Positions 1 through 12,156 of a DNA stretch of 64,000 nucleotides are shown in pieces. The notes beneath the pieces are model-generated. The model was not told where the DNA came from. It saw only the letters and a list, made by a program, of their open reading frames with translations, and did no database searches. The translations under genes and the position numbers were made by a program. Numbering within the stretch: position 1 is the stretch's first letter; every line of letters begins with the position of its first letter. The stretch comes from Panax quinquefolius (Eukaryota > Streptophyta > Magnoliopsida > Apiales > Araliaceae), in assembly GCA_020205615.1 (NCBI GenBank), contig CM035167.1:30827130-30891129 (forward strand), written 5' to 3'.

Positions 1-360
1 TCTCACCCAGTACTACAAGGATAAGAAAAACAAGGGCAAGGTGGATGGAGGAATCAAGACCGAGGGAGCCAGTGGAAGTGGCAACGGTCAAAAGAGGAAG
101 GGTTTTAATGCTGGGAATACCGGAGTAAAACAAGGGAATTCTAAGAGGAGGATTGAGGCTCAGAAAACTACTGGAAGACTCACTTAGAAGTTTGTCTCAA
201 AGGAAAGGCAGTATGTTATAATTGTGGATAAGAAGGGCACATTTCGCCTAACTATCCAAACCCAAAGAAAAAAAATGGATGTTATGTATTTGGATCAATT
301 GACCACATAGCGAAGAACCCGCCTCAAGAAGGGGACATAAGGAAATAAGGAACTAATAAG
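1..360 (+). pseudogene. Ty3/gypsy gag C-terminus with decayed zinc knuckles
   Basis: The window opens inside the gag part of a gypsy polyprotein. A basic Lys/Gly-rich stretch is followed, in shifted frames, by remnants of CCHC zinc knuckles: a 'CYNCG.EGHISP' pattern near 210-250 and a second half-knuckle near 280-320. Such knuckles bind element RNA in the capsid. Stop codons (for example TAG at 187-189) and lost cysteines show that it is dead. It continues directly into the protease domain at 368. The 5' LTR and most of gag lie outside the window. The family call rests on order and motifs together with the reverse transcriptase downstream. Confidence 0.7.
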
Positions 361-367
361 CGGTAAG

Positions 368-770
368 TTGGCTATTAGTGGTCCAGTTCAGCTAGGTAAA
401 TCAATGGCCCGCACTCTTAATATAACGGTCCAAGATGCGGTGGCATCAGGGGATGTAGTTGCAGGTATTATTCCAATCAATAGCATAAATGCATACGTGC
501 TATTTGATCCGGGTGCTACTTGTTCGTTTATAGCATGTGATTTTGCTAGACGACTAGAATTATTTCCCGAAAAATTGCCTATACCTTTGAACATTAAGGT
601 AGCAAACAAAGAGATAATTCTATCAAGATATTCAGTAGGAGTTGTTGCGTAGATGTACGGTTGTAAGTTGTCAGAGATTTAATACCAATAAAGTTGGGAG
701 AATTCGACATAATTCTAGGAATGGATTGGTTGATTAACCATGGAGCAAATTATAGATTGCCAAAAGAAAT
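368..770 (+). pseudogene. Ty3/gypsy aspartic protease domain, decayed
   Basis: An ORF at 368-652 shows the usual gag-protease junction (an 'ITVQDAV...GIIPINS' block) followed by the retropepsin active-site region. It reads LFDPGATCSFI where the family normally has FDSGATHSFI, so the catalytic D-S/T-G triad has become D-P-G. The downstream block around 700-760 still reads as the 'LGMDWL' region but lies beyond stop codons at 650-680. The domain would have cut the gag-pol polyprotein. As it stands it should be inactive. The assignment is by motif and by position just upstream of the reverse transcriptase. Confidence 0.75.
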
Positions 771-929
771 GTAGTGAGCATCGTGACGTTGAAGCGACCT
801 CCTGTAGTATTTTACGGTAATAATTCGCCGGGGTGTTCGTGTTGCCTTACGATGACACAAACTAGAAAACTTTTAAGGAAGGGATGTGTAGGTTATCTAT
901 GCCATGTTGTCGATACCCAAAGGGTGGGA

Positions 930-1833
930 GAAACCATGGAACAAATACATATAGTGAACGAATTCATGGATGTATTTCAAGTGAGTTACCTGGGGTTCTT
1001 GCCTGATAGAGATCGATTTTGTGATAGACATTATGCCGTGGGCGGCACTTCGGTCTCAAGGGCACCGCATCAGATGACGCCCTGTGGAAATGAAAGAACT
1101 AATGGTTCAGCTATAGGAACTATTGGATAGAAAATACTTTCAACCAAGTGTTTCCCCGTGGGAGGCACCGGTGTTGTTTGTCAAGAAGAAAGACGGATCG
1201 TTAAGGCTTTGTATCGACTATCGGGAGTTGAATAAGTTAACGATAAAGAATAAATACCCATTGCCCAGGATCGATGATCTCTTTGATCAATTGAAAGGGG
1301 CAAAGTATTTTTCTAAAATAGATTTGAGGACGGGGTATCACCAGTTGAAGGTTAGGAAGGAAGATGTACCAAAGATGGCATTCAGGACTCGTTACGGTCA
1401 TTACGAGTTTTTGGTGATGTCATTTGGGTTGACTAATGCACCAGCTGCATTTATGGATATGATGAACAGAGTGTTCAAACCATATTTGGACAAGTTCGTA
1501 GTTGTGTTTATCGATGATATTCTAGTCTATTCTAAGACGCCTGAAGATCATGCTGAACACTTAAGATTAGTGTTGGAGACACTAAGGAAGGAGAAGTTAT
1601 ATGTGAAATTCACTAAATGTGAATTTTGAATGGGAAAGGTGCAGTTTTTAGGTCATGTCATTGATCAAGAGGGGATTTCAATGGATCCAGCGAAGGTGGA
1701 AGAAGTAATGAATTGGGAACAACCGAAAGCGCCGACTGAGGTGCGGAGTTTCCTATGGTTAACATGTTACTATGAAAGATTTATCCAAGATTTTTTGAAG
1801 ATAGCTACCTCGTTGACTAATTTAACAAGGTAG
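930..1833 (+). pseudogene. Ty3/gypsy reverse transcriptase domain
   Basis: This is the best-preserved part of the element. The ORF at 1123-1629 carries the canonical order: a proline-rich entry region, [18 protein letters not shown], the [10 protein letters not shown] block, [11 protein letters not shown] with a catalytic aspartate, [13 protein letters not shown], and the FIDDILVYS catalytic box (a variant of YxDD). A single in-frame TGA at 1627-1629 replaces the Trp usually found in the 'CEFW' motif, and the frame continues to 1833 through FLGHVI and the thumb region. The upstream part (930-1122) is frameshifted. The residues resemble Tekay/Del-type chromoviruses, which is inference. The domain would copy the element RNA into cDNA. 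Confidence 0.9.
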
Positions 1834-1839
1834 ACAGTG

Positions 1840-2472
1840 AAATACGTATGGACGGATAAATGTGAAGACAGTTTTCAAGAACTGAAGAAAAGATTAAGTG
1901 AAGCGCATGTTTTGTCATTGCTGGATGATTATAGGAAATTTTGTGGTGTATAGTGATGCTTCAAGACAGAGGACTTGGTTGTGTGCTTATGCAAAGCATG
2001 GCAAAGTCATTACAAGTATGCATCACATACGATTGAAGGATTATGAGAAAGTTTATCCTACTCATGATCTCGAATCGGCCGTGATGTAGTTTGCACTAAA
2101 GATATGGAGACATTATCTTTATGGGGAAAATGTGAGATATATACGGTCCATAAAAGTCTAAAGTATATCTTCACTCAGAAGGAGTTAAATATGAGACATA
2201 GAAGATGGCTAGAGTTGATAAAGGATTATGATTATGAAATCCTGTATCACCCTGGAAAGGCCAATGTAGTTGCCGACGCCTTAAGTAGGAAGGGTCGGGA
2301 AAAGTTGTCTATGTTAGCGGCTCAAAATGAGTTAATAACAGAGATGGCTAGGATGGAAATAGAAGTAAAGATGCTGAAGGATTCGAGGAAGATAATCTAT
2401 GTGACGGAGATGCAATCTACCCTCATAGAGAAAGTCAAGGAGGTACAACTCAAGACTGATGAGTGTAACTAA
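1840..2472 (+). pseudogene. Ty3/gypsy RNase H domain and tether, decayed
   Basis: After the thumb region and a stop at 1831-1833, the RNase H region follows in several frames. A 'VYSDAS' motif near 1938-1960 carries the first catalytic Asp. The block ending near 2290 reads [16 protein letters not shown], a signature of gypsy RNase H and the start of the tether to integrase. A Lys/Glu-rich connector follows to 2472, where a TAA ends it. Frameshifts near 1890-1900 and 2090-2104 break the domain. It would have removed RNA from the RNA:DNA hybrid during reverse transcription. Confidence 0.8.
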
Positions 2473-3172
2473 ATGAAGAAGCGGTTATCCGAGAAGGAAG
2501 ATACTAAGTATAGTCTTGATAATGAGGGATTATTAAGATTTGAAGGAAGAATTTGGGTTCCGAATGAGACAAAATTAAAGGAGCAAGTGTTACAAGAAGC
2601 TCATAGTTTGAGGTACTCGATACATCTGGTAGCACTAAGATGTATCAAGACCTTCGATGATTTTTGGTGGCCAAATATTAAGAGAGAAATAACAGTATGT
2701 GAGTAGGTGCCGACTTGTCAAAAAGTTAAGGTCAAAACATCAATGACCCGGTGGCTTATTACGATCATTGGAGATTCCGAATGGAAGTGGGAGCATATCA
2801 CGATGGACTTCGTGGTGGGACTTCCGACCTGCGAATAAAAGTACGATTCGATTTGGGTAATAGTGGGCGACTGACGAAGTCACTTCACTTTTACCAATTA
2901 GGGTCAAGTATAACTTAGACCGCTTAGCTAAACATTATATTAAGGAAATCATTTCCGGACATGGAGTACCAAGATCTATTGTGTTAGATCGCGATCCACG
3001 ATTCACATCAAACTTTTGGAGGAGTTTGCAAGAACAATTGGGAACACAGCTGAAGTTAAGCACAACTTATCATCCTCAGACTGATGGGTAGAGCGAGAGA
3101 ACAATTCAGACGTTAGAAGACATGTGAGGTCTTACGTCATGGATTTCAAGGGTAGTTGGATGATCACCTACC
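2473..3172 (+). pseudogene. Ty3/gypsy integrase domain, decayed and cut by gap
   Basis: The N-terminal HHCC zinc-binding region reads around 2600-2720 (VLQEAHSLRYSIH ... FWWPNIKREI ... VPTCQKVK). The catalytic core follows in shifting frames: 'MDFVVGLP' (first Asp) near 2800, a 'RDPRFTS' block near 2990-3010, and '[19 protein letters not shown]' near 3065-3125 holding the catalytic Glu region. Several stops and frameshifts interrupt it. The reading stops at the N run at 3173, so the C-terminal chromodomain and 3' untranslated region cannot be seen. Integrase would join element cDNA to the host chromosome. Confidence 0.8.
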
Positions 3173-3272
3173 NNNNNNNNNNNNNNNNNNNNNNNNNNNN
3201 NNNNNNNNNNNNNNNNNNNNNNNNNNNNNNNNNNNNNNNNNNNNNNNNNNNNNNNNNNNNNNNNNNNNNNNN
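3173..3272. other. Assembly gap, 100 Ns
   Basis: There are exactly 100 Ns, the usual placeholder for a gap of unknown size. The gypsy integrase on the left and the LTR on the right therefore need not be adjacent in the genome, and they may belong to different elements. Confidence 0.99.
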
Positions 3273-3429
3273 ATGCATGGTGAATGATCCTTCGTATTCA
3301 TTCCTTATTAAATTGTGGAAATGACACATCTACGTGGATTACCGCGTAGGCGGGTGAAAATCCATTCATAGCTTTCAGTATATTCTATTATACTAAATGC
3401 GAGATATCATTTCTTTTGTACTCGTTATG

Positions 3430-3715
3430 AAATATCGTTTTCTTTGGTATTTTACATTACGAGTTACTATTCACAGAGTTACTTATTTACCCGGTTACTA
3501 TTCACTCTGGTATTATTCACTCGGGTATTCGGAAGGTACTTTTAGTGTCGAAATCTTATTCACGAAGTTCTTATTCATTGAATTACTATTCACCTAATTA
3601 CTATTCACTCTAGTACCATTCACTCGGTATTCGAGACACTTTTCGTAATCGAGGTACTATTCACTTCGGGTACTATTCTAGAAGTACTTATTCACGGGGT
3701 ACTATTCACCCTGAA
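3430..3715 (+). repeat. TACTATTCAC minisatellite inside LTR
   Basis: About a dozen imperfect copies of a 14-22 bp unit centred on TACTATTCAC (variants TTACTATTCAC, TACCATTCAC, TACTTATTCAC). The same motif forms arrays at 24178-24370, 29128-29195 and, on the other strand, 54945-55030. It always lies downstream of the LTR TATA box, so it falls in the transcribed leader of these LTRs. Confidence 0.8.
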
Positions 3716-4968
3716 AAATATATTTCTTTTCCATTCAAATTATTTTTTGGTACATGAATATTATTTTTGAATTTTATTCTACAAAGCGATATCATGTTGA
3801 CAATTTGGGCGTTATTGATTCTGGATAAATTAAATTATAAATCTTTAAAATTTATCCTTGAACTTATTTTTTGAATTATTATTATGTCATTGTCATCATC
3901 TTCATGCTTATATTGTGATGAAAGTCATCTTTCGCTTACGCGCATGCGTAGGTGGACTTGGTATGATTATGACTAGGGATTATTCGGTATTGTAAAGCCC
4001 CCAAACTCAGGTACTTGAAACCCGAAATCGGTGCTTCACGATACCATTTCTAAAGCGAAATAATATTAATAATATAATTTCGAAACATTCTTACTCATGT
4101 CCATCGTGATAAAGGAAATGCAAAGGTAGGATACTTTCACGATCATTGGCTAATAACACGCAACTTAGTTTTATCTTTTATATCACGACCTATCATTAAT
4201 CGGATCATTCGTTCGATTAGAACAATATACTTATAACATATATAATCTTTGCATTTTTAACAAAGATAACCTAATCACATTATCACACATATTCGGCGGT
4301 CGTTGCATCACAAACAAACATTAATACGATAAAATATCTAAGTCCGGATCAATTCCTAAAATACGATTGTCAAAAACTGACTTTTATCGAGTAATCATCG
4401 AAGTCTAAGACTCTATTACGTAACTCAATATCTCTAAATATCGGTTATATTATTTTAAATGACTCAATAAACATTTATTATAATTTATCATAAATTTTTT
4501 CAAACACCGGAATCATTATCAAATGATTTAAACATCAAACAAGTCTATTATCATTAATATTTAATTAATATTAAACTATTAATGAAACTATTGCCAAAAT
4601 ATTAAAGTTATTTATAATAACCTAGAATATTTTTATAAGATTGATATTATCCTTAAATGATTTTTAAAACATTTAAGATCTTTTATAAATAATTACCATT
4701 ATAAATAATAACCTAGAATATTTTTCTCTAATTTATTTAATACATTAAATAAATAAATTAAATATCATTAATATTCAAATAATTATAAATATTAATTAAA
4801 AATATCCCAAATAATTAAAAGTTATTGTTCATAATTTAAAATAATTTTAAAATAATTTTTGTAATTTTATAATTTATTTCCTATTTTAATCAATTTTGAA
4901 AATTCATAAAATAAAATAAAAGAAACCGTCGCTATTGGCCTTTAGCGACACTAAACGTCATTGTTGGT

Positions 4969-4986
4969 GTTCTTGAGCTCAAGAAC
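4969..4986. repeat. Perfect 18-bp palindrome in LTR
   Basis: GTTCTTGAGCTCAAGAAC equals its own reverse complement. The other LTR has it extended to 22 bp at 11044-11065. Confidence 0.95.
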
Positions 4987-6594
4987 AACGGCGACTCGTG
5001 TTCAAGAGGTCTCGTTTGACCGGGTTTAATTTCATGTCTATCTAGTTTCTGTCCAATCTAAAACATAGGTATTGTAGTGTTGATGTAACTCTACAAGGTT
5101 CACAACTTAGGTTGATCAAACAACAAAATAACAAGACGATCTGAGTTCTCAAAATACTTGTCAGACGGTTTCTGAGTTTTCCCAGAAACCCAGCAGTTCA
5201 AGGTGCCATATTCAAGCTCAATAATTTTAGTGTTCTGATCATCATTTTGGTTATTTTATGGTTCATAATGGTAGCATGCATGACAAGGAACAACAAAATA
5301 ACAAAATAACAGTTCAATAACATCTAAATCTAAGAGACTAAGTCCAGTCAAATGTTATAGGCTGTTCTTCCCATTTTTTGGAAATTCCAAAAATGCCTAA
5401 ACAGTGCAAGTGGTCTACTTTGACCACTTGCTACGTTCGATATGTTCATTGTTTATGGGGTTTTAAGGCATAGATATATAGTGCAGACAACAGGCTACAA
5501 AGTTATTACAACACATCATCAATACAACAACATATATGTCAGATCTGGACCTTCAAAACTCCTATCAGACTCTGGAAACCATTTCTGGGTTTACCCAGAT
5601 TTTCATTCAGTCATGGTCGGTCAACGACCTTTGACCGATTATAACTTCAAATATACAACAGATCTAACTCTGCTTCCTTTTGCATATCAAAGATAACATG
5701 ACATGCTATAGATTAAAACTTTAAAACAACAAAAACCATTAACCAAAAACGATTTAAAGCCCCTGACATTCACTGTCAGACCACAAAAATAAATTTTCTC
5801 AGATTTTGTAAATCTTCAAATCCGAGCTTCTAAATGTTATGGATCCAACATTTAGCAATCCAGATCATCATTAGACACTATAACCAACATATTCTAACAC
5901 TCAAACATAACATCTAACACAGAATTTATGGACAGAAATCAAGCTAGGGTTTTATACCTTTATATGAGCAAATCTTATTTCTTGGCTACTGATTTGTGAT
6001 GTGTGTTAGTGGGGCTTGGATTTGGGACTGATATGCTAATAAATTTCGTTGTTTTAAGAGAGAGAGAGAGAGTCTAGGTTGAGAGTTGAAAAAAATGAGC
6101 TAGCAAATGGCTTTCTCTCTCTTTAATCTATTTATGTAAGTTCAGCTTGATGTAGGATTTAACTATTAACTCCCATACTTTTGTTGTCAATAGACAAAAC
6201 TCCTTATCTTGATCTTAAGTATGCTTAGTGAGATTTCCACCAATGAGATGTTGACAACATTGTACTTTTTTGTAAGAAAGTAAGGTTATTAGCTATTTAA
6301 GGAAACTAGATTAGCCTAATTTGTTTCCTTAAAAGGCCTATAAGTGCCTATGTATGTATATACTCTCTAATTCTTTATTTAGCTATTATTTTAATGCATA
6401 AATTAGATAAATCAAAGGTCTAAAATAATTTTAATTATGTGGGCTAAGTTTGGGCTTGAATTTGATTTCTTTTGGGCTTCTCCCATAATTGTTTTTGGGC
6501 CATGTAATAATCATAGTCTAACAATTTTAATATATGTTACCCAAATTATTTATTTAGGGTTTAAAATAAAATATAATTAGTTTACAAAATTTAT

Positions 6595-6910
6595 AATTAG
6601 GGTTTTCTTAATTTGATTAGGGTTCTAATCATACATGAACATTAGGGTTTATTATATAATAATTATAATTATCCTTGCTAATTTAGCAATTAGGGTTTAT
6701 AATTTTTTGGTAATTAGGGTTACCAAATCATAATTAGGGTTTATACTTAATAATTAGGATTTCAAGAAATTAATATATATATATATAAATGCTAATTAGG
6801 ATTGAACTAGTTAATCGCAAAATCATACAACACAGTTATATAATAGTCTTGAACTCGCAATTGAGTTTCAAATTAGGGTTTTCCACAGTAAAACTAGGGT
6901 TTGACATAAT
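6595..6910 (-). promoter_or_regulatory. Telobox-like motif cluster in LTR U3
   Basis: About nine scattered copies of TTAGGGTT (AAACCCTAA on the element strand, the plant telobox) within 320 bp, mostly as AATTAGGGTTT. The block repeats at 12660-12980 in the other LTR. In element orientation it lies upstream of the LTR TATA box. In plants teloboxes are known binding sites for TRB/Myb-type and other chromatin factors. A role here is inference. Confidence 0.5.
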
Positions 6911-7422
6911 ACACCATAATCGACCAATTATTGTCGGTCCACATACATACTGATATATAATTATAGCCTTTGAAAAATTAAAATATAAATAATATTATAT
7001 TATTATTCTCATTCCTTGATCAAAATCTAAAAATTAGGGTTTGGATTCCATATCTGATTTATCTGCCATACTTAACATTATTAATTAAGTTAAGATAATT
7101 AACTTAATAATCGAACAAAATTCATATAATAAAATAATTATTATAATAATTTAAAATTATTTCATATATTATATAAATAATACATGATTATATTTTCATG
7201 GAAAATAAGTAATAAAACATTTTACTATAAAATTAATTATTGTAAGAATATAATTTATAATGACCAATAATTCTAAAATAAAATTATTTAAAATCATTCA
7301 TGTACTAAATATATCACATAAATACATACACACATTATCTTGGCACATATTCCCCATAAATAAATAAAAATTTATACGCAAAATTTCTAATTTATTTGTA
7401 TAGAAAATATCGGGTTGTTACA

Positions 7423-7437
7423 TTCACCCTCCCTTAT
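7423..7437 (-). other. Polypurine tract of the reverse element
   Basis: On the minus strand this reads as a purine-rich run (AAGGGAGGGTGAA) immediately upstream of the 3' LTR. This is the expected place and composition for the plus-strand primer. Confidence 0.8.
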
Positions 7438-7576
7438 AAAGATTCCGTCCCCGGAATCACCGTTTTAAAATCTACACATACAAGTGTACGAAGCATATAC
7501 AATCATTGTAAGTAGATCTTGATCATAAATGATCGTACAGATCTTTAACCTATTCACGTAAAGCTTGTCTATCTGA

Positions 7577-8437
7577 TTAAACAGAAATTTGATTAAGAGA
7601 ACTCAAATTCCTTCTTCTAAATTTCTTTATAAAATAATTTATTATATATATAAGAAAATCATATATAAGAATATAAAATTTGATTAGAATAATACCTGGA
7701 GTTGCATCCTTCGCTGCCACCGTATCTTGAAATATCATACTGAAGACTCTTGTGGTTGGTTCTATTGTTTCGTTTGTTGAAGTTGGTCCCGTTGTTGCCA
7801 ATATCCTGCTGTCTTTCCCCTTATTCGCATTTCTTGCCTCCCTTATCCTTCTTGGACAGTCTTTCACCTTATGCTCCATTGATTCACAAATAAAATATCC
7901 ACTATACATTCTCGGATTGGGGCAGTTGGGAGAGATATGTCCCTTCTGCCCACACTTATAACACGCAAACTTACCTTTAAGACAATCTCCCGAGTGATTC
8001 TTTCCAAAATTTCTACACTGCATAACCTGTTCCTTTCCACTTCCTAGCCTAATTTGGTATTCTTAAATTATCTCTTTTCCTCTTTCGATCTCTACTACCA
8101 CTACTCCCTTTTAGGCTCTAATCGAATTGCCTTCCACCAAAAATTTGTTCCCCCCTTTCATTGTATAGGTGGCAAAAGTTGTCTTTTATCCCTCTGTTAC
8201 CCCAGCTATCACAAATGCTTCCACAGGGTCAGTTGATCCTCTAAATCCTGGCGTTCCGACTGTCTTGAAGTCTTTGAAGTTTGCTAATAGATTTTCTAAC
8301 TGATTTCCCACGGCTAGTATTCCATTCTGCATATCTTGAGCGACCATATTCGCAAAATTTCAGATCGATTCTCGGTTGTCTTTCCACTTTATCGTGATTC
8401 TTACGTCAGATTGATTTCGCTTTCGTCTTGGCGACAT
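7577..8437 (-). pseudogene. Gag-like ORF with CCHC zinc knuckle, pol deleted
   Basis: A start codon at 8437-8435 opens a basic N-terminus (MSPRRKRNQSD). It is followed, after a TGA, by a typical gypsy gag stretch ('FRGSTDPVEAF' near 8230), and the central capsid part is missing. From 8023 an ORF encodes knuckles of the form CYKCGQKGHISPNC (near 7930) and a second decayed C-x2-C half (CESMEHKVKDC). The frame then enters the gag-protease linker (around 7700) but runs into unrelated AT-rich sequence before the active site. Gag would package the element RNA. This deletion derivative keeps only the RNA-binding end and the protease entry. Stops and the internal deletion make it non-functional. Confidence 0.75.
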
Positions 8438-8829
8438 TATTTAATTAGTTATAATTTATCGTTCATCAACTTACCTTCTATATCTTAGGGTATTTACATA
8501 TAGCGAGACTTTCTACTCGAATAATCATGTATTCAAGATATTAGATTTTAAAAAAAAAACTTTGGTTTACTGTATTAACCAGTGCTCAGATAATTGATTA
8601 CTATCTTTATACCAACTTATTTCATTAATTCATCATAGATTCATATTCATAATACTTGACATTCTATAACACATCCTACTTTAAACATCTTTCATCCCTT
8701 TGTGACTACAAAAGTCAGGATTTACAGCCTTGACTAATACTAAAAGTTGGGATCATTACATTTAAACAGATATACTTAACATTAAATAGACCTACACCAC
8801 AGAACCTATACTACTTATTCACTACGCCT

Positions 8830-9403
8830 TTTTCTTGGACAACCTTTTGTCTGATGACCTTCTATCCCACAGATAAAACATGCTCACGATTTATAGTCGG
8901 GACAATACAGTGGTATGTCCTCATAGCCACAAAGGTAACATATTCTTTTCCTTTCTTCTTATCGGATTTTCCTAAGTCATGGTCTTCTTATCTTTTTTTC
9001 CCTTTCGCTCGAAATGCATTACGATGTGTTGCTTGAGGCTCCCATTTGATCAATTTAGATTTTAAGCTTATCTTGTTCTTCCATTGTTTCTATTAACGCC
9101 TGACGCAGTTGACTATTTAAAAGCTTTTCTATTTCCCACAACTTTTCCAGAGAAGAAACCTTGTTCCTCAGATCCTGCACCTCTGTTGATGCTTGTTCAG
9201 CTTCAACTTTAGTGTCCGAATCACTATCTGTTAGCTCCACCATCTCCGGACCTGGCACTATGTTTTCTAAAATAACCACCTCGTCTGAGTTGTTTTCATT
9301 GTGAGCCTCTATTTCAGCTATGAGCTTCGATATTAGCTCGGGGGGTATGGATTTGATCCTTCTTCATGCTATAAGCATATAACAAGCCTTTTCCGTCAGA
9401 CAT
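8830..9403 (-). pseudogene. Upstream ORF: coiled coil plus CCHC knuckle
   Basis: In element orientation this lies between the primer-binding site and the gag-like ORF. A candidate ATG at 9403-9401 is about 220 nt after the PBS. A frameshift in a C-run near 9340 moves into the ORF 9279-9055, rich in Glu/Asp/Lys/Leu with heptad-like spacing (coiled coil), containing VELTDSDSDTKVEAEQ. Beyond a stop at 9055, the frame at 8960-8830 encodes paired Cys motifs, the second a good CCHC knuckle (CFICGIEGHQTKGC, about 8885-8845) followed by basic residues. I do not recognise the family. It could be a separate small ORF or a rearranged gag piece. It is broken by at least two stops. Confidence 0.5.
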
Positions 9404-9606
9404 CTACACACATAAATTATCCTGATTAGAGTATAGTATATACACACAACAAATAATAATTTTATATAATTTATCTTTTATTTTGTTTGACGATGAACTT
9501 ATTCAATTCATCTTTTTTTAAACTCTATATGAGTTATTTACATTTTTAACGTTTCCCTCTATTATAAGATTATAGTCTAAGGTCTATCCCACCTAAGGTT
9601 TCTAAC

Positions 9607-9624
9607 CCTAAAGCTCTGATACCA
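9607..9624 (-). other. Primer-binding site (initiator-Met tRNA)
   Basis: The minus strand reads TGGTATCAGAGCTTTAGG, beginning three bases inside the 5' LTR end at 9628. This is the usual plant initiator-Met tRNA primer-binding sequence and sets the element's orientation. Confidence 0.9.
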
Positions 9625-9627
9625 ACC

Positions 9628-12125
9628 TGTAAAGCCCCCAAACTCGGGTACTTGAAACCCGAACTCGGTGCTTCACGATATCATTTCTATGAGCGGAATA
9701 ATACTAATAATATAATTCTGAAACATTCTTACTCATGTCCATTGCATAAAAGAAATGCAAAGGTAGGATACTTGCACGATCTTGCTACCGCTACAATCTG
9801 TGACTTAGTTTTATCTTTTATATCACGACCTATCATTAATCAGATCATTCGTTCAATTAGAACAATATACTATAACATATGGCAATGCATTTCGCAGTCA
9901 GCACATAACCTAATCACATTATCACACATGTTCAATGGTCATTGCATCACAAACAAACATTAATATAGTCAAAATATCTAAGTCCAGATCAATTCTTAAA
10001 ATATACGGTGTAATGCAAGCGACTTTATCGGGTAATTATCGAAGTCTAAGACTCTATTACAGAACTTCAATATCTCTAAATATCGGTCATATTATTTTAA
10101 ATGACTCAATAAACATTTATTATAATTTATCATAAATTTTCAAACAAGGAATCATTATCAAATAATTTAAACATCAAACAATTCTATTATCATTAATATT
10201 TAATTAATATTAAACTATTAATGAAACCATTGCTAAAATATTAAAGTTATTTATAATAACCTAGAATATTTTATAGTATTAATATTACCCTTAAATAATT
10301 TTTAAAACATTTAAGATCTTTTATAAATAATTACCATTAATATTTAAATATTAATGTACCATTTATCAAAATATTAAAAGTCGTTAAGTATAACTTAAAA
10401 TATTTTTAATTCATTTATATCCTTTTTAAATGATTCTTAAATCAATAAAACCATTTTTAAACTATTTATTTAATATAATTATTAAATAAATTTAATATTA
10501 TTAATGTTAAATAAATATCAATAATATTAAATTATTAATGAAATTATCCTTTAAATATTAAAAGTTATATTTTATAACTTAAAATATCTTTAAACACTTT
10601 ATTTTTATTTAAAATGATTTTATAAAATCATTTTTAAACTAAATTATTTAATATAATTATAAAATAACTTTAATATCATTAATAATAAATAATTAATGAA
10701 ATTCACGTTTAAATACTAAAAGTTATATTTTATAACTTAAAATATTTTAAACAATTTATTCTTATTTAAAATGATTTTTATAACATAAAATCATTTTTCT
10801 CTAATTATTTAATACATTAAATAAATAAATTAAATATCATTAATATTCAAATAATTATAAATATTAATGAAAAATATCCCATATAATTAAAAGTTATTAT
10901 TCATAATTTAAAATAATTTTTAAAATAATTTTTGTAATTTTTATAATTTATTTCCTATTTTTAATCAATTTTCGAAAATTCATAAAAATAAGATAAAAGA
11001 AACCGTCGCTATTGGCCTTTAGCGACACTAAGCGTCGCTGTTGGTGTTCTTGAGCTCAAGAACACTGACAGCTTCGTGTTCAAGAGGTCTCGTTTGACCG
11101 AGTTTAATTTCATGTCTATCTAGTTTCTATCCAATCTAAAACCTAGGTATTGTAGTGTTGATGTAACTCTACAAGGTTCACAACTTAGGTTGATCAAACA
11201 ACAAAATAACAATACGATCTGAGTTCTCAAAATACTTGTCAGACGGTTTCTGAGTTTTCCCAGAAACCCAGCAGTTCAAGGTGCCATATTCAAGCTCAAT
11301 AATTTTAGTGTTCTGATCATCATTTTGGTTATTTTATGGTTCATAATGGTAGCATACATGACAAGGAACAACAAAATAACAAAATAACAGTTCAATAACA
11401 TCTAAATCTAAGAGACTAAGTCCGGTCAAATGTTATAGGCTGTTCTTCCCATTTTTTGGAAATTCCAAAATGTTTAAATAAAGGTGAGGTACTACTTTGA
11501 CCACTTGCTACGTTCGATATGTTCATTGTTTGTGGGGTTTTAAGGCATAGATATATAGTACAGACAACAGGCTACAAAGTTATTACAACACATCATCAAT
11601 ACAACAATATATATGTCAGATCTGGACCTTCAAAACTCCTATCAGACTCTGGAAACCATTTCTGGGTTTACCCAGATTTTCATTCAGTCATGGTCGGTCA
11701 ACGACCTTTGACCGATTATAACTTCAAATATACAACAGATCTAACTCTGCTTCCTTTTGCATATCAAAGATAACATGACATGCTATAGATTAAAACTTTA
11801 AAACAACAAAAACCATTAACCAAAAACGATTTAAAGCCCCTGACATTCACTGTCAGACCACAAAAATAAATTTTCCTAGATTTTGTAAATCTTCAAATCC
11901 GAGCTTTTAAATGTTATGGATCCAACATTTAGGAACCCAGATCATCATTAGACACTATAACCAACATATTCTAACACTCAAACATAACATCTAACACAAA
12001 TTTATGGACAGAAATCAAGCTAGGGTTTTATACCTTTATATGAGCAAATCTGATTTCTTGGCTACTGATTTGTGATGTGTGTTAGTGGGGCTTGGATTTG
12101 GGACTGATATGCTAATAAATTTCGT

Positions 12126-12156
<31 letters not shown>

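Larger units (their letters stand above)
3991..7422 (-). repeat. 3' LTR (3.4 kb) of the reverse element
   Basis: Direct repeat of 9628-13500. It contains an AT-rich half (4440-4920), a perfect 18-bp palindrome at 4969-4986, a GA run, and a cluster of ATTAGGGTTT motifs. Inner end TGTTACA at 7416-7422. No gene is seen in it. Confidence 0.9.

Noticed and set aside
6595..6910. Interstitial telomeric repeat.
   Set aside because: The TTAGGGTT cores are separated by 10-40 bp of AT-rich sequence and are not in tandem; better seen as scattered teloboxes.
5442..11773. An 84-codon ORF present almost unchanged at 5442-5696 and 11519-11773.
   Set aside because: It lies at the same place in two LTRs of one element, so the conservation follows from LTR identity. 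No domain, and it is on the strand opposite to the element's transcription.
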